NCBI RefSeq assembly: GCF_013205025.1
Contig: NZ_JABMLE010000002.1
Span: forward strand, 1,317,670 to 1,381,669
Direction of reading: 5' to 3'
Length of the DNA stretch: 64,000 nucleotides
Source: Rathayibacter sp. VKM Ac-2857
GTDB taxonomy: Bacteria > Actinomycetota > Actinomycetes > Actinomycetales > Microbacteriaceae
In this document: piece after piece, positions 8,302 to 15,746 of the stretch
How positions within the stretch are numbered: position 1 is the stretch's first letter
How the letters are laid out: every line of letters starts with the position of its first letter
Notes under the pieces: model-generated
Seen by the model: the letters and a program-made list of their open reading frames with translations, nothing else
Database searches by the model: none
Told to the model about the DNA's origin: nothing
Position numbers and translations under genes: made by a program

Positions 8302-8524
8302 GGCCTCATCGCTTTCGTCCGCCGGAACAGGCCCTGCGATGCTACCCGGTCGTGCCGGGCGGCGGCCGGGCGGGCTCGAGGGGTGCCGGACCTCCGGCAC
8401 GCGGAACCGGCTCCGGCACGCTGGGATGCGCCGGAACCGCGAGCCCGGGGTGGAATCACGAGCCGAACGTTCAGGCGGAGTGCGTCGGGCGCGCGCGAAG
8501 ACGACGCTGTCCGTGTGGACGCCT

Positions 8525-8652
8525 CATGCTGATCGAGTAGCCCTCGTAGAGGGCGTATCGAGATCCACCAGCGTCAGAAGACGAGTCTGCAGACCCGCCC
8601 TGCTGACGACGGCGGTCTCGATACGCCCCTCCGGGGCTACTCGACCAGCATG
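8525..8652. repeat. Family A palindromic element, full copy 2
   Basis: 128 bp with both arms intact: it begins CATGCTGATCGAGTAG, ends CTACTCGACCAGCATG, and the middle carries GAGTCTGCAGAC. It lies with a half copy in the 627-bp gene-free stretch between 8302 and 8928, where I see nothing else supportable. Confidence 0.9.
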
Positions 8653-8714
8653 GGCGAGACACTGCCGCATCCATTTCCCTGCAGGAAGCACCACCTGGCC
8701 AGCATGGGCTCATT

Positions 8715-8780
8715 CATGCTGATCGAGTAGCCCTCGCAGAGGGCGTATCGAGATCCACCCGTGTCAGCAGGATGCGTCTG
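8715..8780. repeat. Family A palindromic element, left half only
   Basis: It starts CATGCTGATCGAGTAG, runs through GTATCGAGATCCACC and into a middle segment with GTCTGC, then stops matching; the right arm is missing. It lies 62 bp after full copy 2, so it may be the remnant of a tandem copy. Confidence 0.8.
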
Positions 8781-8928
8781 CGCAGCGGCCCTCGACTAGG
8801 GGGCGCGGCCCGGGCTGTCAATGGGGCATCGGCGTGTCTGTCCGCCGATTCCGCACGGAGGGGCTCGACCGGTTAGCGTCCCCGGGGAGCTGTCCGCCGT
8901 GGGCGGCTCGCACTGACGAAGGGCGCCC

Positions 8929-9246
8929 GTGGCCACGCTGACCTATGGACCGCAGAATCTCGAGATCGAGTTCGAGGAGCGGGTCCTCGCCCACCTCAAG
9001 GTCGCCGTGCTGTCGAAGCTGCGGCGCAACGAGGCCTTCTCGCTCTCCTGGACCGAGGACGCCTCCACCGGCCACGGCCGCAGCTCGGTCTGGCTGCACC
9101 CCTCGGTGCCGCTGCACTTCCGCTTCGCCGACACGCACCAGCCCAAGCTCAACCGCGCGTGGATCGAGCAGATGCTGAGCGTCGCGAGCATGCACGGCGA
9201 GCTGTCCGTCCTCCCGGAGCCCGAGGAGCCGCGCCAGGGCTCCTGA
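8929..9246 (+). CDS. Small conserved protein (DUF7882-like)
   Basis: 105 residues, no signal or membrane segment. The opening TLTYG, the KLRRNEAFSLSW block and GRSSVWLHPSVPL resemble a small family common in Microbacteriaceae that databases have sometimes mislabelled as ATP-dependent DNA ligase. No ligase motif is present. The GTG start has GAAGGG 7 nt upstream. A TAGCGT -10-like hexamer is at 8874. Function unknown; the family assignment is from memory of its appearance. Confidence 0.7.
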   Translation: MATLTYGPQNLEIEFEERVLAHLKVAVLSKLRRNEAFSLSWTEDASTGHGRSSVWLHPSVPLHFRFADTHQPKLNRAWIEQMLSVASMHGELSVLPEPEEPRQGS

Positions 9247-9399
9247 GCCCGGCCGCCCTGCCCGACGACCCCGCCCCGCCGCACTGCCCCGCCGCGGCGC
9301 ATCCGTCAACCCCACCCCCCGTCCCAGGGTCGCGTCGTAGCGTCTGAGGACAGTGACCGGGCGGTTCTCCGTCGGTCGCGACCACGGACGGAGACGACG

Positions 9400-9774
9400 A
9401 TGACCGACACCGCGCGAGCAACCGCAGCACCCACCCTGACCGGGACGGGAGGCGCGCCTCGCAAGGACGAGCCGATCGCCGTCCGCCACGCCCCCGACTC
9501 CGCCTCGACCGATTCGCAGCCGGTGCTCGGCTGCCGGATCGACGTCAGCGGCCGGACCTTCACGGTCGAGCTCGAGATGGCCGGGGTCTTCCTGCGCCAG
9601 GTGCGCCGCACGCTCCGCGACGGGGACAGCGCCCTGGTGCTGCTGCGGCACGTCGACGGGATCGAGATGATCCCGTTCACTCGCGCGACGCCGTTCGAGG
9701 TGTCAGACATCGTCTGCCCCGAGGGCGTCGAGCCCGAGAAGGCGCGTCTCGCCGAGGGGCTGCGCCCGCGCTGA
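9400..9774 (+). CDS. Hypothetical small soluble protein
   Basis: 124 residues. The first ~40 are low-complexity and probably flexible. The remainder (from CRIDVSGRTFTVELEM to VSDIVCPEGVEP) looks like one small beta-rich domain with two Cys. No known motif is recognised. The ATG has GGAGACGACG upstream, and TAGCGT at 9338 may be its -10. It lies 153 bp after another small protein on the same strand; whether the two are linked is unclear. Confidence 0.55.
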   Translation: MTDTARATAAPTLTGTGGAPRKDEPIAVRHAPDSASTDSQPVLGCRIDVSGRTFTVELEMAGVFLRQVRRTLRDGDSALVLLRHVDGIEMIPFTRATPFEVSDIVCPEGVEPEKARLAEGLRPR

Positions 9775-9838
9775 TGCCGCAGGGCGCCGGGATCAGACCC
9801 CCCGCCACCGCAGGAGCGGAACCGCGCCGCCGCCCGGT

Positions 9839-10324
9839 TCAGGCGGGGAGCGACTCCTCGATCAGCTGCACGATCCGCGGGTCGTCGGGCTCGACCGTCG
9901 GGCGGAAGCGGTGCACGGTGCCGTCGGCGGTGATCAGGAACTTCTCGAAGTTCCACTTCACCTTGCCGGCCTTGCCCGCCTCGTCCTCCGTCTTGGTCAG
10001 CTCCGCGTAGAGCGGGTGCGCCGAGCGGCCGTTGACCTTGACCTTCTCGAACATCGGGAAGGTGACGCCCCAGGTGGTCGAGCAGTACTCCTTGATCTTG
10101 TCGGAGTCGCTGAGCTCCTGGAGGAACTGGTTGCTCGGGAAGCCGAGCACCGTGAAGCCGCGGTCGCCGTACTGCTTCTGCAGCGCCTCGAGCTTCTCGT
10201 ACTGCGGGGCGAGGCCGCAGCGGGAGGCGACGTTGACGATGAGCTTCACCGGCGCGTAGTCGGCGAGCGTCGACGCGGTGCCGTCGATCGTGGTGAGGGG
10301 GATGTCGGTGATCGTCTCGGGCAC
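9839..10324 (-). CDS. Glutathione peroxidase (thioredoxin-dependent type)
   Basis: Reduces hydrogen peroxide and lipid hydroperoxides; 161 residues, normal length. Peroxidatic Cys36 lies in NVASRCGLAPQY, Gln66 in GFPSNQF, and Trp124-Asn125 in KVKWNFEKFL. A further Cys at 81 is a likely resolving residue, so thioredoxin or mycothiol-linked reduction is more probable than glutathione in an actinobacterium (inference). GTG start with AAGGAG 6 nt upstream. A TAGCCT -10-like hexamer on the minus strand is at 10359-10364. Confidence 0.92.
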   Translation of the reverse strand: MPETITDIPLTTIDGTASTLADYAPVKLIVNVASRCGLAPQYEKLEALQKQYGDRGFTVLGFPSNQFLQELSDSDKIKEYCSTTWGVTFPMFEKVKVNGRSAHPLYAELTKTEDEAGKAGKVKWNFEKFLITADGTVHRFRPTVEPDDPRIVQLIEESLPA

Positions 10325-10483
10325 GGGGGCTCCTTGTCGAGGAAGTGGGGTGATCGTCAGGCTATCCAGCGGAGCCGTGCGCGGGCCGCGAGACGCTCCT
10401 CCACACCGGCGTCCTCATCGCGACTGTCCCCCGTCGGCGCAACTCCCTCCCCGTCGGTGGCCGAGCGGCACCAGCATGGAGGC

Positions 10484-13042
10484 ATGACCCCCTCCTCGCA
10501 GCAGCTCGTGACGGTGGGTGGGCGGCGCCTGCGGCTGACCAACCTCGACAAGGTGGTCTATCCGGAGGCGGGGTTCACCAAGGCCGACGTCCTCTCCTAC
10601 TACGCCTCGGTCGCCTCCGCGATGCTGCCGCACCTCGCCCGCCGGCCGGTGACCCGCAAGCGCTGGGTCGACGGGGTCGGCACGGCGGAGGAGCCCGGCG
10701 AGGTCTTCTTCGAGAAGAACCTGCCCTCCTCCGCGCCCTACTGGCTCAGCCGGACGAAGCTGGCGCACTCGTCGCGCGACGTCGAGTACCCGCTCGTCGA
10801 CGATGTCGCCGGCCTGACCTGGCTGGCCCAGCAGGCCGCGCTCGAGCTGCACGTGCCGCAGTGGCGGGTCGGCTCGGACGGCGAGCGGCGGCCGCCGGAC
10901 CGGCTCGTGCTCGACCTCGACCCGGGCGAGGGGGCGGGGCTGGCGGAGTGCGCCGAGGTGGCGTTCCTGGCGCGGGATCTGCTGGAGGGGATGGGGCTCG
11001 AGCCGTTCCCGGTGACCAGCGGGAGCAAGGGCATCCACCTGTACTGCCCGCTGGACGCCTCCGCCTCGAGCGATCAGATCTCCTCGGTCGCGCACGAGCT
11101 GGCGAAGGCGCTCGAGTCCGATCATCGCGACCTGGTCGTCTCCGACATGAAGAAGACCCTGCGCGAGGGCAAGGTGCTCGTCGACTGGAGTCAGAACAGC
11201 GCGGCGAAGACGACGATCGCGCCGTACTCGCTGCGCGGCCGGCTCCTGCCGCGGGTCGCCGCGCCGCGCTCGTGGGAGGAGATCGGGGCGGCGGATATGC
11301 GGCATCTGGCTCCGAACGAGGTGGTCGAGCGGCTGCGGAGCGACGGCGACCTGCTGCGCCCGGTGCTCGCCGCGCGCGGTGCGGGGCTCGAGCCGTCGCC
11401 GGAGCGGATGGCGGGCTTCGCGGCGACCGACGCCTCCGCCGACCGGCTGGCCGCCTACCGGAGCATGCGCGACGCCTCGAAGACGCCGGAGCCGGTGCCC
11501 TCGCCGGGGGCGGGGATCGCGACCTCGGGCGACACCTTCGTCGTGCAGGAGCACCACGCGCGACGGCTGCACTACGACTTCCGGCTCGAGCACGACGGCG
11601 TCCTGGTCAGCTGGGCCGTGCCGAAGGGGCCGCCTCTGGACGGCGATCCGAACCGGCTCGCGGTGCAGACGGAGGACCACCCGCTCGAGTACGCGACCTT
11701 CGAGGGCACGATCCCCGCGGGCGAGTACGGCGGCGGCGAGGTGCGGATCTGGGACGAGGGCACCTACGCGCTGGAGAAGTGGCGCGAGGGCGAGGAGGTG
11801 ATCGCGGTGCTGACCGGCCGGCCGGACGGCGGGCTCGGCGGCGAGCCGCGGCGGTACGCGCTGCTGCACACGGGGGCGAAGGGCGGCAAGGGGGACGAGA
11901 AGAACTGGCTGCTGCACCTGATGGCGCCGGGGGCCGCGACGCACGGGGGGAAGGCGCACGGGCGCGGGGTCGGGGTGCGGAAGGGCGGTGGGGCGTCCGG
12001 GGCGTCGGGTTCCGGGGCGTCGGGGTCTGGAGCGACGGGATCCGGGGCGACGGGATCCGGGGCGACTACGCCGTCCAGCTCGCCGACCGCGAAGGCCGCC
12101 GCCTTCCGGCCGATGCTCGCCACCGCCGGCCGCGCGGCGGACATCCCCGGCGACTCCGCGATCGAGATGAAGTGGGACGGCTACCGCGCCCTGGTGCGGG
12201 TGTCGGGCGGAGCGGTGACCCTGACCAGCCGCAACGGCAACGACCTGACGGGGGCGTTCCCCGATCTGCTCGGTCCGATCGCCGAGGCCGTGGCGGTCGA
12301 CTGCGTGCTCGACGGCGAGATCGTCGCGCTCGACGACCGCGGCCGGCCCGACTTCGGTCGGCTGCAGACCCGCGGCGGACTGACCAAGCCGCGCGAGATC
12401 GAGGCGACGGCGCGCGCGACTCCGGTGCACCTGATGCTCTTCGACCTGCTGGCGATCGACGGCACGGAGGCGGTGAGCCGCCCCTACGACGAGCGCCGCG
12501 CCGCACTGGAGCAGCTGGCGACCGAGAACGAGCGCGTGCACGTGCCGTCGGTGTTCGACGGCGACCTGGAGGAGGCGATGTCGACGAGCCTCGCGCTCGG
12601 CCTGGAGGGCGTGGTCGCCAAGCGCCGCGACGCGGCGTACCGGCCGGGCATCCGCTCCGGCGACTGGGTGAAGCTCACCCACCACCGGGTGCAGGAGGTG
12701 GTGATCGTCGGCTGGCGCGAGGGCGAGGGCGGCCTGGTCGGCTCGGTCGGGTCGCTGCTGACGGCCCTCCCCGGCGACGACGGCCTCGTCTACTCCGGCC
12801 GGGTGGGCAGCGGCTTCAGCGACCGCGAGCGCCGCGGCCTCGTCGACCGCCTCGCCGAGCACGCCACCGACGAGCCCGCGGTGGCCGTCCCGCCCGCCGA
12901 GTCCCGCGGCGTGCACTGGGTCGAGCCCGTCCTGGTCGGCGAGGTCCGCTACCGCGAGCGCACCGCCGGCGGCACCCTCCGCCAGCCCGTCTGGCGCGGC
13001 TGGCGCGCCGACAAGTCCGCCGCGGAGGTGCGCCTGGAGTGA
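10484..13042 (+). CDS. ligD: Multifunctional non-homologous end-joining DNA ligase LigD
   Basis: 852 residues in the actinobacterial order polymerase/primase, 3'-phosphoesterase, ligase. The polymerase domain (1-~310) shows the metal-binding DLDP block near residue 144. The phosphoesterase domain begins with EHHARRLHYDFRLEHD near 355. The ligase domain has EMKWDGYRALVR with the adenylated Lys563 and ends in an OB-like fold. Between the last two lies a Gly/Ser/Ala/Thr-rich linker (~495-540) encoded by short tandem DNA repeats. It repairs double-strand breaks with Ku, but no ku gene is in the window. The ATG at 10484 opens directly on the conserved N-terminus; upstream in-frame sequence is antisense to the peroxidase gene. 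Confidence 0.95.
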   Translation: MTPSSQQLVTVGGRRLRLTNLDKVVYPEAGFTKADVLSYYASVASAMLPHLARRPVTRKRWVDGVGTAEEPGEVFFEKNLPSSAPYWLSRTKLAHSSRDVEYPLVDDVAGLTWLAQQAALELHVPQWRVGSDGERRPPDRLVLDLDPGEGAGLAECAEVAFLARDLLEGMGLEPFPVTSGSKGIHLYCPLDASASSDQISSVAHELAKALESDHRDLVVSDMKKTLREGKVLVDWSQNSAAKTTIAPYSLRGRLLPRVAAPRSWEEIGAADMRHLAPNEVVERLRSDGDLLRPVLAARGAGLEPSPERMAGFAATDASADRLAAYRSMRDASKTPEPVPSPGAGIATSGDTFVVQEHHARRLHYDFRLEHDGVLVSWAVPKGPPLDGDPNRLAVQTEDHPLEYATFEGTIPAGEYGGGEVRIWDEGTYALEKWREGEEVIAVLTGRPDGGLGGEPRRYALLHTGAKGGKGDEKNWLLHLMAPGAATHGGKAHGRGVGVRKGGGASGASGSGASGSGATGSGATGSGATTPSSSPTAKAAAFRPMLATAGRAADIPGDSAIEMKWDGYRALVRVSGGAVTLTSRNGNDLTGAFPDLLGPIAEAVAVDCVLDGEIVALDDRGRPDFGRLQTRGGLTKPREIEATARATPVHLMLFDLLAIDGTEAVSRPYDERRAALEQLATENERVHVPSVFDGDLEEAMSTSLALGLEGVVAKRRDAAYRPGIRSGDWVKLTHHRVQEVVIVGWREGEGGLVGSVGSLLTALPGDDGLVYSGRVGSGFSDRERRGLVDRLAEHATDEPAVAVPPAESRGVHWVEPVLVGEVRYRERTAGGTLRQPVWRGWRADKSAAEVRLE
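11989..12066 (+). repeat. Tandem repeats encoding a Gly-Ser-Ala-Thr linker in LigD
   Basis: Units of about 18 bp of the form GGATCCGGGGCGAC or GGTTCCGGGGCGTC recur and encode ATGSG/ASGSG. They keep the reading frame, so length changes would only shorten or lengthen the flexible linker between the phosphoesterase and ligase domains. Confidence 0.75.
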
Positions 13043-13093
13043 GCGCAAGTCGGCGAATCGCCGCAGACGCGGCTCAAACGCTGCGCGTCGTTG

Positions 13094-13122
13094 TTGCAAC
13101 ACCTTGAATAAACCGCCATACT
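13094..13122 (+). promoter_or_regulatory. Promoter of the low-GC membrane-anchored gene
   Basis: TTGCAA (13094-13099) and CATACT (13117-13122) are separated by exactly 17 bp, each matching four of six consensus bases, 32 bp before the ATG at 13155. The DNA here is already less GC-rich than the ligase gene upstream. Confidence 0.4.
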
Positions 13123-13154
13123 CCTCTCCTCACGACGGAGCGAGGTTGCCTTTT

Positions 13155-13874
13155 ATGAATGAAGAGGAAAAGGAGGTTGCCGCAGAGAAGCAAAAGCCCC
13201 TGAGCATCATGAAGAAGCTTCTAGCCGGCGCCGGTGCCGCAGTAATTTTCGGACTGGGCGCTTTTCTTGGTCCTGCCATAGGTGATTTCTACACATGGGT
13301 AAAGGAACAGCTTATCGGCCGGACGATCACCTCCACTGAAGTACGGCAGCTGAACGTGGTCGACTACAATGGGGCGCTTCGCACTGGTTACGAGATCTCC
13401 GAGACGGCTTCCGGAAGTTGTGGAGCGGAGAGCATGCGGCTAGTTGGGCAGAACGCCTATAGATGCGCCTTCGACAGTCAATTAGCGGATCCGTGCTTAG
13501 CGCGCGATGAGGGTCTATCAGTGTTCTGCCTCTCCGACCCGTGGACGATGTCAGGGGTTCTCATCGAGCTCGATACGCCAGTGACCAGAGATCCAAGTCA
13601 AACCGAAGACGCCAGCGGTACACCATGGGCCCTTCAAGTCGCTGATCCTCGAGATGACAGAACAACGTGGCGATGTCTCTCAAGCGAGGGCAATGCTACA
13701 AGTGAAGTCTCAGGGAACCGGTCTTCGTGGTCCTGCGTCACTCAGGACGGATCAGGGATGGCACATGCCCTCAATGACGTGATAAAGAACGATGCTGGCC
13801 CATGGAGAGTTCTATTCTCCGACGAAACAGCACCTGACATCATTGAGGCGGATATCGTAACAGCGTGGTTCTGA
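13155..13874 (+). CDS. Membrane-anchored protein of unknown function, atypically low GC
   Basis: 239 residues. A charged cytoplasmic start (MNEEEKEVAAEKQK) is followed by one hydrophobic helix (~22-44), then an outer domain of about 190 residues with six Cys, likely forming disulfides; no catalytic motif is recognised. Codon use differs sharply from every neighbour: many AAA, TTT, AGT, TTA and CTA codons and visibly lower GC, which suggests recent acquisition. The ATG follows a loose GAGCGAGG; an upstream TTG at 13104 is possible but adds an unconvincing tail. It sits alone between ligD and a convergent transporter gene. Confidence 0.8.
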   Translation: MNEEEKEVAAEKQKPLSIMKKLLAGAGAAVIFGLGAFLGPAIGDFYTWVKEQLIGRTITSTEVRQLNVVDYNGALRTGYEISETASGSCGAESMRLVGQNAYRCAFDSQLADPCLARDEGLSVFCLSDPWTMSGVLIELDTPVTRDPSQTEDASGTPWALQVADPRDDRTTWRCLSSEGNATSEVSGNRSSWSCVTQDGSGMAHALNDVIKNDAGPWRVLFSDETAPDIIEADIVTAWF

Positions 13875-13902
13875 TCTATCTGCGGTAGTTCGGCGGCGCG
13901 GG

Positions 13903-15063
13903 TCAGTCGAGGCGGACGCCGCGGAGGAGGACGAGGGTGGAGCCGACGGCGACGCCGGTGCCGATGAGGACGCCGCCGGCGCCGGCCGCGGCGGCGATCG
14001 TGCCGAGGAGCGTGGGCAAGGCGATCAGGCCCATGCGGTTGCCGGCGAGGCGGAGGGAGAGGGCGCGGCCGTGGCGGTCGGCGGGGGTGCGCTCGATCAG
14101 CCAGGACATGGTGATCGGCTGGCCGATGCCGAGGCCGAGGCCCAGCAGGGCGACGGCGACGAAGAGCAGTGCCGTGGGCGCGGGCAGGGCGGTGAGGATC
14201 AGACAGACGGCGGAGACGACGATGCCGGCGACCATCACGCGGGTGCGGCCGAAGCGGGAGGTGGTCGCGCCGAGCAGGAGGCGGGAGGCCATCGAGGCGA
14301 GGGCGCGGACGGTCAGCAGGGCGCCGACGACGCCCGCGGGCAGGCCGCGCTCGGCGCCGAGGGCGGGCAGGTAGACGACGGTCAGGTCGACGGCGGCGAC
14401 GACGGTCGCGCTGGTCAGCAGGGCGCGGGCGAGGCCGGGAATGCGCAGCAGGCCGAGCGTCGAGCCCTCGGACGGCGCTGCGGCGGCGGCGCGGGGTGCC
14501 GGCCGGGCGATCGCGGTGGTGACGGCGAGGAGGAGGACGGCGAGCGCTCCTCCGACGAGGAACAGCGGCGCGGGATCGGGGCGCACGGCGCTGCCGGCGA
14601 AGACGGGGATGAAGGCCGGGCCGATCGCCTGTCCGAGCGAGGCGGCGAACGTGTAGTAGCCGAAGCGGCTGTCGAGGCGGGTGCCGGCCGCTCCCCCGGC
14701 GACCACGGCCTGCTGGCCGACGACGCAGCCGAGGTGGCCGGCGCCGAGCAGGGCGGTGCCGCAGAGCAGGCCGACGAGGCCGCCGCCCGCGAGCAGCAGC
14801 AGGCCGGCGGCGGCGATCGTCAGCAGCGAGCCGCAGGCCATCACGAAGCGCGCGCCGACCCGATCGACGAGGCCGCCGACGGGCAACGCGATCAGCAGCG
14901 GCACCACCGCGAACGAGGCGCCGAGCGCGCCGAGCGCCCAGGCCGGCACGTCGAGCTGGATCGCCTGGTAGACGGCGGCCGGCCGCAGCAGGAAGGCGAC
15001 GGCCTGGATGAGCACCGCGTGCGTCAGCAGCGCGCCGGTCGAGAGCGCTTGGCGGTCCGGCAC
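13903..15063 (-). CDS. MFS transporter, drug-efflux-like
   Basis: Twelve predicted membrane helices in 386 residues, cytoplasmic membrane. The loop GGLVDRVGARFVM after helix 2 matches the MFS signature and ATTSRFGRTRVM is its echo in the second half. Substrate unknown; the architecture resembles small-molecule exporters. The GTG at 15063 is preferred because AGGGGAGGGAG lies 8 nt upstream; an ATG 14 codons earlier (15105) lacks a ribosome site. Confidence 0.85.
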   Translation of the reverse strand: MPDRQALSTGALLTHAVLIQAVAFLLRPAAVYQAIQLDVPAWALGALGASFAVVPLLIALPVGGLVDRVGARFVMACGSLLTIAAAGLLLLAGGGLVGLLCGTALLGAGHLGCVVGQQAVVAGGAAGTRLDSRFGYYTFAASLGQAIGPAFIPVFAGSAVRPDPAPLFLVGGALAVLLLAVTTAIARPAPRAAAAAPSEGSTLGLLRIPGLARALLTSATVVAAVDLTVVYLPALGAERGLPAGVVGALLTVRALASMASRLLLGATTSRFGRTRVMVAGIVVSAVCLILTALPAPTALLFVAVALLGLGLGIGQPITMSWLIERTPADRHGRALSLRLAGNRMGLIALPTLLGTIAAAAGAGGVLIGTGVAVGSTLVLLRGVRLD

Positions 15064-15178
15064 GGCGCGCTCCCTCCCCTCGACGGGCGATCGCCCGCCG
15101 TCCATCCTGGCGCACCGTCGAACGGGAGCCCGCGCGCACGATCGACGGCCCCGATGCGGTGAGCGAGGAGCCCTCGGC

Positions 15179-15240
15179 GCTGAGTCGCCCGAAAAGGCTC
15201 GTTCTTGGGCGGGAGAACGGACCTTCTCGGGCGACTCAGC
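15179..15240. repeat. Hairpin element, family C, copy 1
   Basis: The left arm GCTGAGTCGCCCGAAAAGG pairs with a right arm ending CCTTCTCGGGCGACTCAGC, with an inner GTTCT/AGAAC extension. The 683-bp gene-free stretch 15064-15746 holds this family and one family A half copy; I see no gene in it. Confidence 0.85.
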
Positions 15241-15295
15241 GCGCGAAAGGCGGGCTGAGTGGCGAGGCTCCGGCGGCGGCACCCACCCCGTTGCA

Positions 15296-15356
15296 CTGAG
15301 TCGCCCGAGAAGACTCGTACTCGGGCCGGAGAACGGACCTTCTCCGGCGGGTCAGC
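15296..15356. repeat. Hairpin element, family C, copy 2
   Basis: Second copy, 117 bp after the first and followed by the same flank (CGGGCTGAG, then GGCGAGGCTCCG), so the whole ~117-bp unit is tandemly duplicated. The arms are slightly diverged: CTGAGTCGCCCGAGAAG against CTTCTCCGGCGGGTCAG. Confidence 0.8.
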
Positions 15357-15420
15357 GCGCGAGAAGCGGGCTGAGCGGCGAGGCTCCGCTGGCCGCACTC
15401 GACGCGCGGCGAACCCGAAC

Positions 15421-15606
15421 GCTGAGTCGCCCGAGCGGAGGGGGCGCCTTCGGCGCCAGCGCAGGGCGGGGAAGAGACCGATGTGCTTGGAGTGGGAGGG
15501 TCTCGATACGCCGCTTCCGGCTACTCGACCAGCATGTTCGCGGGTGTCTCTTCCAAGGAGAAGGTCCGTTCCAAGGCCGGAGAACGGGACTTCTCGGGCG
15601 ACTCAG
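15421..15606. repeat. Hairpin element, family C, copy 3, split or interrupted
   Basis: A left arm GCTGAGTCGCCCGAG at 15421 and a right arm ending TTCTCGGGCGACTCAG at 15606 match the family, but about 140 bp of other sequence lies between, including a family A half element. A degenerate left arm (AAGGAGAAGGTCCGTTCC, from 15555) also lies next to the right arm, so this may be one interrupted copy or two damaged ones. Confidence 0.6.
15499..15536. repeat. Family A palindromic element, right arm only, inside family C
   Basis: GGTCTCGATACGCCGC and CTACTCGACCAGCATG are both present, forming one complete right arm with its small internal hairpin. The rest of the element is missing. It sits between the two parts of the third family C copy. 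Confidence 0.8.
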
Positions 15607-15746
15607 TGGGTACGGGGCTCCCGCGGGCAGAGAGGGGCGGCGATCCGGTGGGAACGGCTCCCTCGGCGGCGGGGAGGGAGCCGTTGGTGACGGGTCGGAC
15701 GACCCGGAGTGACGGATGGAGCAGGAGCGCGGGCGCGGCGGGCGGG

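Noticed and set aside
10476-10478. ATG just before the LigD start
   Set aside because: It is in a different frame and leads nowhere.
9911-10483. In-frame upstream extension of LigD
   Set aside because: It runs antisense through the glutathione peroxidase gene, and the conserved ligase N-terminus begins at the ATG at 10484.
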